This document shows positions 1-6,806 of a stretch of DNA of 7,967 nucleotides, piece by piece (the first letter of the stretch is position 1; each line of letters begins with the position of its first letter). A program made the translations under genes and the position numbers. Location: assembly GCA_029884035.1 (NCBI GenBank), contig JAOUIM010000151.1, forward strand, positions 1 through 7,967. Direction: 5' to 3'. The notes under the pieces are model-generated. The model worked only from the letters and a program-made list of their open reading frames with translations, was not told where the DNA came from and did not search any database. This stretch comes from Aquincola sp. (lineage in GTDB: Bacteria; Pseudomonadota; Gammaproteobacteria; Burkholderiales; Burkholderiaceae_C).

Positions 1-124
1 CGGTCAGGCCCACGACCAGCGGCGAGATGCCGAATGAGAGCGCCAGCTTCGAGGCGCCGCGCACCAGCAGGTTGGCGCCCACCACCAGCAGGGCCAGGCC
101 GCCCAGGAAGAGCAGGATGTTCAT
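1..124 (-). CDS. Calcium/sodium antiporter (CaCA family), N-terminal fragment cut by the window edge
   Basis: The minus strand from an ATG at 124-122 stays open to the left edge, giving 41 residues of a protein whose rest lies outside the window. It starts with a hydrophobic helix rich in Leu, Gly and Val, then GASKLALSFGISPLVVGLT. A first helix followed by a GxSPLVxGLT stretch is characteristic of the first alpha-repeat of the CaCA superfamily, as in YrbG-like inner-membrane Ca2+/Na+ exchangers. Such proteins are usually about 300-370 residues, so most of the gene is missing. No clear Shine-Dalgarno sequence is seen before the ATG. It lies 79 bases downstream of, and on the same strand as, the YqhA-family gene, so the two could be cotranscribed unless the stem-loop between them terminates. 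The family call rests on the short N-terminus only; the transported ion cannot be judged. Confidence 0.72.
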   Translation of the reverse strand, partial: MNILLFLGGLALLVVGANLLVRGASKLALSFGISPLVVGLT

Positions 125-185
125 CGTGAGGCCGCCGGCCCTTGGGATCAGTCGCAGCGGTAGCAATGTAGCGGCGAGGCCATGC

Positions 186-201
186 CCCCGCCACCGCGGG
201 G
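186..201 (-). terminator. Stem-loop right after the YqhA-family gene, possible terminator
   Basis: A perfect 6-bp stem (CCCCGC / GCGGGG) with a 4-base loop begins 2 bases past the TGA stop of the minus-strand gene. The stem is all G and C, but no run of T follows on the minus strand. It could be a weak or Rho-assisted terminator or a 3'-end stabilising hairpin. Confidence 0.35.
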
Positions 202-203
202 AT

Positions 204-836
204 TCACCCGGCGATTGCGTTCCCGCCGAGCCTGCGCGCGGCCGCCTCCGAATGCGACATCAGCTTGTCGGTGTAGGCGATGGCCATGGCCGAGAACAGG
301 AAGGTGATATGGATCAGCGTCTGCCAGATCAGCACCTTCTCCTCGTACTGCGCCGCGTTGATGAAGGTCTTGAGCAGATGGATCGAGCTGATGCCGATGA
401 TCGCGGTGGCCAACTTGACCTTGAGCACCGACGCATTCACGTGCGACAGCCACTCGGGCTGGTCAGGATGGCCTTCGAGGTTCATGCGCGAGACGAAGGT
501 CTCGTAGCCGCCGACGATCACCATGATCAGCAGGTTGCTGATCATCACGACGTCGATCAGTGCCAGCACCACCAGCATGATCACCGTTTCGTTGAGCGAT
601 GCGATCTCGATGTCGCTCTTGTAGCCGATGCTCTTGATGAGCGCCGCGAGCGCGGTCGGGCTGCCGAACGCGGCCTCGATCAGGTGCCAGAGTTCGAGCA
701 GGAAGTGCCACACGTACACGCCCTGCGCGGCGATCAGGCCCAGGTACAGCGGCAGCTGCAGCCAGCGGCTCGTGAAGATCAGGCGTGGCAGGGGGCCCAT
801 CGACAGGGCGCCGCCGCCGCGATTCTCGTTTTTCAT
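204..836 (-). CDS. YqhA / TIGR00645 (UPF0114) family inner-membrane protein
   Basis: This is a 210-residue multi-pass membrane protein. Hydrophobic segments lie at about 25-47, 83-112, 138-157 and 170-190, consistent with four membrane passes. It matches what I recall of E. coli YqhA: an SRWL motif before helix 1 (residues 23-26), GGYETFVSRM around 109-118, a KL..AIIGISSIHLLK stretch around 141-156, and a last helix ending near YTDKL. The family has no established function. The start at ATG 836 gives an N-terminal tail MKNENRGGGALS; a second ATG 12 codons in (position 800) would align better with the short N-terminus of YqhA. Neither has a strong ribosome binding site, so the start is uncertain. 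An upstream in-frame start at 956 would run through the divergent promoter region and is unlikely. The gene is divergent from acs, with 137 bases between them. Role unknown. Confidence 0.85.
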   Translation of the reverse strand: MKNENRGGGALSMGPLPRLIFTSRWLQLPLYLGLIAAQGVYVWHFLLELWHLIEAAFGSPTALAALIKSIGYKSDIEIASLNETVIMLVVLALIDVVMISNLLIMVIVGGYETFVSRMNLEGHPDQPEWLSHVNASVLKVKLATAIIGISSIHLLKTFINAAQYEEKVLIWQTLIHITFLFSAMAIAYTDKLMSHSEAAARRLGGNAIAG

Positions 837-865
837 GGGGTTAAGGGGAAATCCGGGTGCGGCGG

Positions 866-871
866 ATTGTA
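866..871 (-). promoter_or_regulatory. Possible -10 element for the YqhA-family gene
   Basis: Read on the minus strand this is TACAAT, five of six matches to the sigma-70 -10 consensus, in otherwise GC-rich DNA. Transcription would start about 20-25 bases before the ATG at 836. The hexamer where a -35 box should be (about 889-894, CCAGCA on the minus strand) is poor, so the call is tentative. Confidence 0.3.
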
Positions 872-973
872 GAGAGGCGATCCATGGCTGCTGGCTTTGA
901 TGCAGAGTAAGGCGTCGGTAAGAGCTTCGCCCTAAGTTCCCGCCCATCGGACCCACATGCAGGAGACACGCCC

Positions 974-2950
<1,977 letters not shown>

Positions 2951-2980
2951 GCGGCGTAGCATCGAAGGCACCGACTCCCT

Positions 2981-2988
2981 AGGAGGTG
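2981..2988 (+). promoter_or_regulatory. Near-perfect Shine-Dalgarno fixing the start of the DUF3016 gene
   Basis: AGGAGGTG lies two bases before the ATG at 2991, with the AGGAGG core ending 4 bases from it. This is the strongest ribosome binding site in the window. It rules out the much longer in-frame reading from 2502, which would be antisense-like sequence inside acs. Confidence 0.8.
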
Positions 2989-2990
2989 CC

Positions 2991-3467
2991 ATGAAGCAGC
3001 TATTCGCATCGCTCGCGCTGGCCGCGTGTGCGGCCAGCGCACTGGCGTCCGGCAAGGTGCAGGTGCAGTTCGTGCAGCCGGAGAAGTTCGCCGATATCCG
3101 TGACCAGGCGTTCAGCCGGGAGCGCCATCTCGAGCAGCTCCGGCAACTGCTCGAACGCGCCGCGGCGCCCTATGTGGCCGATGACCAGACGCTCAAGATC
3201 GACGTGATCGACGTCGATCTGGCCGGCGAGCCCAAGCCCGATGCGCGCATCCACGACCTGCGCGTGCTGCGCGGCAAGGCCGATTGGCCGCGCATCGACC
3301 TGCGCTATACGCTCGAGTCGCCGGGCCGCCCGGCACTCAGCGGACAGGCCAGTATCAAGGACATGGCCTATCTCCAGCGCGGGGTGGGCGGCTTGCCGGC
3401 GGACGAGCCGCTGCGCTACGAGCGCCGCATGATCGACGAGTGGTTCAAGGCCGAATTCGGGAAGTAG
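2991..3467 (+). CDS. Exported DUF3016 family protein
   Basis: This is a 158-residue protein with a Sec-type signal peptide: Lys2, a hydrophobic stretch 4-18, and a likely signal peptidase I site after Ala19 (SALA/SG). Cys13 lies inside the hydrophobic core and lacks a proper lipobox context, so a lipoprotein is less likely. The mature part begins KVQVQFVQPEKFADIRD (22-38) and ends RYERRMIDEWFKAEFGK. The opening V-x-V-x-F-x-x-PEKFxDI and the D-x-R-V / W-P-R-I-D-L pattern around 86-102 fit DUF3016 as I recall it, a proteobacterial periplasmic family of unknown function. The mature protein alternates short beta-like stretches and should be soluble in the periplasm. It follows acs by 40 bases with no terminator seen between, so cotranscription is plausible, but a functional link is not established. 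Confidence 0.82.
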   Translation: MKQLFASLALAACAASALASGKVQVQFVQPEKFADIRDQAFSRERHLEQLRQLLERAAAPYVADDQTLKIDVIDVDLAGEPKPDARIHDLRVLRGKADWPRIDLRYTLESPGRPALSGQASIKDMAYLQRGVGGLPADEPLRYERRMIDEWFKAEFGK

Positions 3468-3495
3468 CCGATACCGCGTGGCGCTGCGCGCGCGT

Positions 3496-3517
3496 CGGTC
3501 GACGGGAATGCCGACCG
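3496..3517. terminator. Weak stem-loop between convergent genes, possible terminator
   Basis: CGGTCG (3496-3501) and CGACCG (3512-3517) can form a 6-bp stem with a 10-base loop. It lies between the convergent ends of the DUF3016 and thioesterase genes, where a bidirectional terminator is expected. There is no T run on either strand, and GC-rich DNA produces such stems by chance. Confidence 0.2.
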
Positions 3518-3548
3518 TTCGGGACCCGCCCGGCGCTGGCGGATCGCC

Positions 3549-4046
3549 TCAGCTGATCACATAGGCGGCCGAGCCGGTCGCGATCAGCGTGCCGGCGTCG
3601 TTGGCCAGGCGCATCTGCGTCGAGCCGATGCGCCCGCCCAGGCGCGTGACCTCCGCGCTCGCCTCGAACCACTCGCCCGTTCCCGGGCGCAGGTAGTCGA
3701 TCCGCAGGTCGATCGTGCCCATCTTGCCGAAGCGATGCAGCACCTGTGCGGTGTTCTCTTCGGCATGCTTGTCGCCAATGGCCACCATCAGCGCAAAGCC
3801 ACCCATCGCGTCGAGCGTGGCCGAGATCACGCCGCCGTGCAGACGCCCGTGCAGGAAGTGGCCGATCAGTTCCGGCCGCATCGCGAAGCGGAAACGCGGG
3901 TCGGGGTGACAAGCGGAGACGACCTTCAGGCCGAGGGTCTGGTTGAACGTGATGCGCTGTTCGAACAGGTCGGCCAGCGCCGTGTCCAGGCGAGCCTGCT
4001 CAGCGGCGCTGCGTCGGGCAGGTGTCGTCGTTGGATGCGTCGTCAT
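3549..4046 (-). CDS. YigI-like hot-dog fold acyl-CoA thioesterase
   Basis: This is a 165-residue protein with the PaaI/YigI-type hot-dog signature. RLHGGVISATLDAMGG (68-83) contains the HGG loop at the start of the central helix, with Asp79 as candidate acidic catalytic residue. It is followed by KMGTIDLRIDYLRPG (108-122), which closely resembles the KMGTIDLRVDYLRPG region I recall from E. coli YigI. Family members hydrolyse acyl-CoA thioesters, and YigI acts on medium- to long-chain acyl-CoA; the substrate here is inferred. The ATG at 4046 gives a length near YigI (about 155). In-frame ATGs at 4094 and 4220 would run into the palindrome or into the antitoxin gene, so 4046 is preferred although no strong ribosome binding site is seen. 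It is divergent from the toxin-antitoxin operon and convergent with the DUF3016 gene. Confidence 0.85.
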   Translation of the reverse strand: MTTHPTTTPARRSAAEQARLDTALADLFEQRITFNQTLGLKVVSACHPDPRFRFAMRPELIGHFLHGRLHGGVISATLDAMGGFALMVAIGDKHAEENTAQVLHRFGKMGTIDLRIDYLRPGTGEWFEASAEVTRLGGRIGSTQMRLANDAGTLIATGSAAYVIS

Positions 4047-4087
4047 CGTGGCATCGTAGCGGGTCGGCGCCGTCGGCGGTGGCGCAA

Positions 4088-4123
4088 AGTCCATTGATGG
4101 ACTAAACTGGAACAATGAGTCCA
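4088..4123. promoter_or_regulatory. Palindromic operator candidate for the antitoxin (AGTCCA half-sites)
   Basis: AGTCCATTGATGGACT at 4088-4103 is a perfect inverted repeat: 7-base arms with a 2-base centre. A third half-site AGTCCA lies at 4118-4123. A looser inverted repeat, CTGGA (4107-4111) and TCCAG (4120-4124), overlaps it. The block is notably AT-richer than its surroundings and sits 15-50 bases before the antitoxin ATG at 4138, in the divergent region shared with the thioesterase gene. Xre antitoxins of RES systems are known to repress their own promoters by binding palindromes, so this is the likely operator. That this protein binds here is inferred. Confidence 0.6.
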
Positions 4124-4129
4124 GGTTCG

Positions 4130-4135
4130 TACTAT
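4130..4135 (+). promoter_or_regulatory. Possible -10 element for the toxin-antitoxin operon
   Basis: TACTAT matches four of six bases of the sigma-70 -10 consensus, including the key T1, A2 and final A-T positions. With a 17-base spacer, the -35 position (4107-4112, CTGGAA) is weak and lies inside the palindromic block, as expected for a self-repressed promoter. If real, transcription would begin around 4142, just past the ATG at 4138, so it conflicts with that start unless translation begins at the in-frame ATG 4186. Confidence 0.25.
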
Positions 4136-4137
4136 CG

Positions 4138-4545
4138 ATGAGCGCCCTGCCGCAACCTGCGCGCAGCAAGCCGTCGGCCGCGTCGATGGCCGCGGCGGGC
4201 TTGCGCGCATTCGGGCGCATCGCCGCGCACTGGGGCCTGTCGACCGAGGAGCAGCGCCGACTGCTCGGCGAGCCGCCACGGTCGACCTACTTTGCGTGGC
4301 GCAAGGCGCCCGACAAGGCTGCCCTGCCGCGCGACACGCTCGAGCGCCTGTCGCTGCTGCTGGGCATTTACAAGTCGCTGCAGATCCTGCTGCCCGACCC
4401 CGCGGCAGCCGACGCGTGGGTCAGGAAACCCAACGCCGCTTTCGGCGGCAGCACGGCGCTGGCGCAGATGCTGGCGGGCAACGTGGGCGACCTGGTGCGC
4501 GTGCGCCGATGGCTGGACGCGGCGCGCGGCGGCGGCTGGTCTTGA
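4138..4545 (+). CDS. Xre/MbcA/ParS-type antitoxin of a RES toxin-antitoxin pair
   Basis: This is a 135-residue cytoplasmic protein. Residues 20-80 are helical with an HTH-like layout (LRAFGRIAAHWGLS, then EEQRRLLGEPPRSTYFAWRK), a degenerate Xre-like DNA-binding domain. Residues 85-135 match the antitoxin-binding C-terminal domain (DUF2384 / MbcA-ParS): LPDPAAADAWVRKPNAAFGG, then ALAQMLAG, then LVRVRRWLDAARGG. In this family the C-terminal domain blocks the RES toxin active site and the N-terminal domain represses the operon. The stop codon overlaps the putative TTG start of the toxin by 4 bases. The start at ATG 4138 lacks a clear ribosome binding site; ATG 4186 (Met17) is a reasonable alternative, since conserved sequence begins after it. 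The palindrome upstream supports autoregulation. Confidence 0.88.
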   Translation: MSALPQPARSKPSAASMAAAGLRAFGRIAAHWGLSTEEQRRLLGEPPRSTYFAWRKAPDKAALPRDTLERLSLLLGIYKSLQILLPDPAAADAWVRKPNAAFGGSTALAQMLAGNVGDLVRVRRWLDAARGGGWS

Positions 4546-5249
4546 CTGCGCTCGACTGGCCGCGCGTGGCGGCTGCGCTTGCGGTGCGGCGCGTGCAGTG
4601 GCCTACCGCCTGCCGCATCGTGCCCACCCGCCACCCGAGCGTGTACCTCTATGACCGCGTCGCCGACGCGGCCGACTTCGAGGCGCTGTACGCGCTCGAG
4701 GCGATGACCAACGACCGCGTGCGCGACGAAACCGGGGCAGTGCAGCTCGTCGCGCCCGAGGACCGTCTGTACGGCCCCGGCAGCGGCCCGATCATGGCCG
4801 CGTTCACCCACGTGAACCCGGCTGGCAGCCGCTTCTCCGACGGGGCCTACGGCATGTTCTACGCCGCGCGCGACCGCGCCACGGCGGTGGCCGAGACGGC
4901 GCATCATCACGCGCGATTCCTCGCCGCCACCCGAGAAGGCCCGATGCACCTGCCGATGCGTCTGTACCACGTGGCGGTCGACACCCGCGCGCACGACCTG
5001 CGCGCGGACGGCGCGGTGCCCGAGGCGGTATACGCACCCGATGACTACGGTGCATCGCGTGCGCTGGGCCGCGTGCTGAAGGCGCATGGTGCCGCCGCGG
5101 TGGTCTACCGCAGCGTTCGCCGCCGCGGCGGGCAGTGCGTCGGCCTGTTCAGGCCGCGCGGCGCGAAGTCCTGCGTGCACGCGGCGGTGCTGTTGTACGC
5201 GTGGGACGGGACAGGCTTTTCGGACATCTACGAGAAACTCGACGCATGA
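4542..5249 (+). CDS. RES-domain toxin, predicted NAD+-degrading enzyme
   Basis: This is the toxin partner of the upstream antitoxin. Characterised RES toxins (MbcT, Res of Pseudomonas putida) deplete cellular NAD+, by phosphorolysis for MbcT. The frame gives 235 residues from TTG 4542, normal for the family. RES features: CRIVPTRHP (24-32) at the domain start, GSRFSDGAYGMFYAA (95-109) with Arg97 and Tyr107, AVAET with Glu118, and VVYRSVRRRGGQCVGLFRP (187-205) with Ser191. Arg97, Glu118 and Ser191 are the candidate Arg-Glu-Ser set that names the domain, and no active-site loss is apparent. TTG 4542 overlaps the antitoxin TGA (TTGA); an in-frame ATG at 4509 would overlap the antitoxin by 37 bases, and GTG 4566 is also possible. 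The gene's own TGA overlaps the ATG of the next gene (ATGA at 5246-5249), so the three genes look translationally coupled. Confidence 0.88.
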   Translation: MTALDWPRVAAALAVRRVQWPTACRIVPTRHPSVYLYDRVADAADFEALYALEAMTNDRVRDETGAVQLVAPEDRLYGPGSGPIMAAFTHVNPAGSRFSDGAYGMFYAARDRATAVAETAHHHARFLAATREGPMHLPMRLYHVAVDTRAHDLRADGAVPEAVYAPDDYGASRALGRVLKAHGAAAVVYRSVRRRGGQCVGLFRPRGAKSCVHAAVLLYAWDGTGFSDIYEKLDA

Positions 5250-5968
5250 GCACCTCGCTCCGATTCGATCGCCTCGACGCGCTGCGCGGCGCTGCGATCG
5301 TCTGGATGGCCGTATTCCACTTCTGCTTCGACCTCAATTACTACCGGATGCTCGTGCCGGTACAAGACTTCTACCGCGACCCGTTCTGGACCCTGCAGCG
5401 CGCGTTGATCGTCACGCTGTTCGTGTTCGTCGCCGGCGTGTCGCAGGCCGTCGCGCTCGAGGCGGGGCAGGGCTGGCCGCGCTTCTGGCGGCGCTGGGCG
5501 CAGATCGCCGGCTGCGCGGTGCTGGTGTCGATCGGCTCGTCGCGGATGTTTCCGCTCAGCTGGATCAGCTTCGGCATCCTGCACGGCTTGGCGGTGATGC
5601 TGATCCTGGCGCGGCTGCTCGCGCCCCTGCGCGGCGGGCTGTGGCTGCTCGGTGCGGTCTTCGTCGCGCTGCCGCACTTCGTGCAGCACCCGTTCTTCGA
5701 CACCCGCTGGTCCAACTGGGTGGGTCTGGTCACGCGCAAGCCGATCACCGAAGACTACGCCCCGGTGCTGCCCTGGCTGGGCGTGATGTGCTTCGGGCTG
5801 GCGGCCGGGCAATGGCTGCTGACGCACCGGCGCGGCCTGCTCGCCGGCGCGGTACCGGCCTTCGTGCGGCCGCTGCCGGTGCTGGGGCGCTGGTCGCTGA
5901 GCTTCTACATGGTCCACCAGCCGGTGCTGATCGGCGGCATCCTCGTCTGGCGCGCACTGCTGCACTGA
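5246..5968 (+). CDS. DUF1624 / heparan-alpha-glucosaminide N-acetyltransferase-like membrane protein
   Basis: This is a 240-residue inner-membrane protein with about seven hydrophobic segments (roughly 15-30, 50-72, 86-100, 106-127, 131-146, 174-191 and 215-236). The N-terminus FDRLDALRGAAIVWMAVFHF, then DLNYY, is the hallmark of the DUF1624/HGSNAT catalytic family, which moves acyl groups from acyl-CoA across a membrane in the characterised eukaryotic member. Other family-like points are LQRALIVTLFVFVAGVS (50-66), FGILHGLAV (109-117) and the C-terminal SLSFYMVHQPVL (217-228). Conserved-looking histidines are H25, H113 and H224; which is catalytic cannot be judged. The bacterial substrate is unknown. 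The ATG at 5246 overlaps the toxin stop by 4 bases, indicating coupling to the toxin-antitoxin operon. Whether that link is functional or incidental is open. Confidence 0.82.
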   Translation: MSTSLRFDRLDALRGAAIVWMAVFHFCFDLNYYRMLVPVQDFYRDPFWTLQRALIVTLFVFVAGVSQAVALEAGQGWPRFWRRWAQIAGCAVLVSIGSSRMFPLSWISFGILHGLAVMLILARLLAPLRGGLWLLGAVFVALPHFVQHPFFDTRWSNWVGLVTRKPITEDYAPVLPWLGVMCFGLAAGQWLLTHRRGLLAGAVPAFVRPLPVLGRWSLSFYMVHQPVLIGGILVWRALLH

Positions 5969-6006
5969 CAATGCGCGCCGGCGTGACATCGTTCACGCGG
6001 CACGGC

Positions 6007-6033
6007 TCAAGTCTCCGTGCGCGGAGCCGATCC
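6007..6033 (+). promoter_or_regulatory. Sigma-28 (FliA)-like flagellar class III promoter
   Basis: TCAAGTCT (6007-6014), exactly 11 bases, then GCCGATCC (6026-6033). Against the enteric consensus TAAAGTTT-N11-GCCGATAA this is 6 of 8 matches in each half with the correct spacer, and the diagnostic GCCGAT is intact. Transcription would start near 6040, about 55 bases before the ATG at 6095. The same bases can form hairpins (see the findings), so the match may be coincidental. Confidence 0.5.
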
Positions 6034-6094
6034 CCACGACACGACGCTGCGGTTGTCCGCGACCGTGGCGATCGGGCCCGTGGAGGGCACCCGC

Positions 6095-6748
6095 ATGTCC
6101 ATTGCCGCCATCAGCCAGTCCCTCGTCAGCGCCGTTCGCCGCGGTGCGGCCTCGGTCGACGTCGAAGCCGCCGGTCCGGTGCGCGCGGCTGAGCGCGTGT
6201 CGCGCGAGGGCCCGGGCCGGCGCCACGAACTGGTCGACGCGATGAACCAGGTGCTGGGCCAGGAGACCGGCGCGCAGGACAACACAAGGTCGCAGGCGGT
6301 GGTGCGATTCGCGCACGCTCTGGTGCAGGACCTGCGCACGATGGACGGCGACGTCCTGGGGGAGTTAGGGGGGGTAGAGGAGGCGCACCGGCGCGCCGGC
6401 CGAGCGATCGGCCGGCGCGACTGGGGCGACCTGTCACAGCGCCTGTCTGCCCTGGCCACCGCAGCGGGCCGCCCGCCATCCGACGCGGCGAGCACGCCCG
6501 CATTGCCCGAGATGCCGGCGCAGCCGAATCCGGTGACCACCACCTCGGCAGCGGTGCACATCATGAAGGTGCCGAGCGCGAGGCTGCTCGAGGCCTTTGT
6601 CGCAATGCAGCGTGCGCTGGGAGAACTCGACGCGGCAGCACAGCCGCGGCCCGCGCTCGCCGCCTTCGCGGGGAGACTCGCCGCGGCCGTGTCGCCGGAT
6701 GCCGCCGCGCAATCGGCCGCGGGTGCACTGCTCGACCTGAAGGTCTGA
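6095..6748 (+). CDS. Uncharacterised 217-residue protein, possibly flagellar-regulon controlled
   Basis: I do not recognise a named family. The ATG at 6095 has a GGAGGG at 6082-6087 with good spacing, which decides it over the upstream GTG at 6017. The protein begins MSIAAISQSLVSAVRRG, then has a helical block RRHELVDAMNQVLGQ (42-56) and SQAVVRFAHALVQDLRTM (66-83). A low-complexity Ala/Pro linker (125-150) follows, then a second helical block with LLEAFVAMQRALGEL (164-178) and LAAFAGRLAAAV (188-199), ending AAGALLDLKV. There is no signal peptide, membrane segment or catalytic motif. The layout of short amphipathic helices and a small-residue C-terminus recalls a loose group of proteobacterial hypothetical proteins starting MSISSI, but this is an impression. 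Residues 88-95 are encoded by a G-rich tract with codons unusual for this genome (TTA, GTA). The upstream sigma-28-like promoter suggests a motility or surface role, by inference only. Confidence 0.68.
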   Translation: MSIAAISQSLVSAVRRGAASVDVEAAGPVRAAERVSREGPGRRHELVDAMNQVLGQETGAQDNTRSQAVVRFAHALVQDLRTMDGDVLGELGGVEEAHRRAGRAIGRRDWGDLSQRLSALATAAGRPPSDAASTPALPEMPAQPNPVTTTSAAVHIMKVPSARLLEAFVAMQRALGELDAAAQPRPALAAFAGRLAAAVSPDAAAQSAAGALLDLKV

Positions 6749-6806
6749 GACCGGCCCAGCGCAACCACTACCATCGCGTCATGCCCGATGCGATGAAGTG
6801 TTCCCC

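Noticed and set aside
27..872. A 281-codon plus-strand frame covering the YqhA-family gene.
   Set aside because: It is antisense to a clear multi-pass membrane protein and antiporter start; composition is Asp/His/Arg-rich without domain features.
892..904. A possible sigma-54 (-24/-12) promoter upstream of acs (TGGC ... TGCA).
   Set aside because: Only 7 bases separate the GG and GC elements instead of the required 10.
897..925. TTGATG as a -35 box for acs.
   Set aside because: No acceptable -10 hexamer lies 16-18 bases downstream (AAGAGC or TAAGAG only).
4368..5180. A 270-codon minus-strand frame antisense to the antitoxin and toxin genes.
   Set aside because: The plus-strand RES toxin and antitoxin both have family motifs; the minus frame has none.
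4138..5249. The toxin-antitoxin pair as a recently acquired mobile cargo.
   Set aside because: Base composition and codon use look like the neighbours, and no integrase, transposase, tRNA or flanking repeat is visible.
5228..5989. A 253-codon minus-strand frame antisense to the DUF1624 gene, and a 368-codon plus frame at 5086-6192.
   Set aside because: Both are low-complexity shadow frames (Arg/Gln/His/Ala-rich); the DUF1624 frame carries the membrane helices and family motifs.
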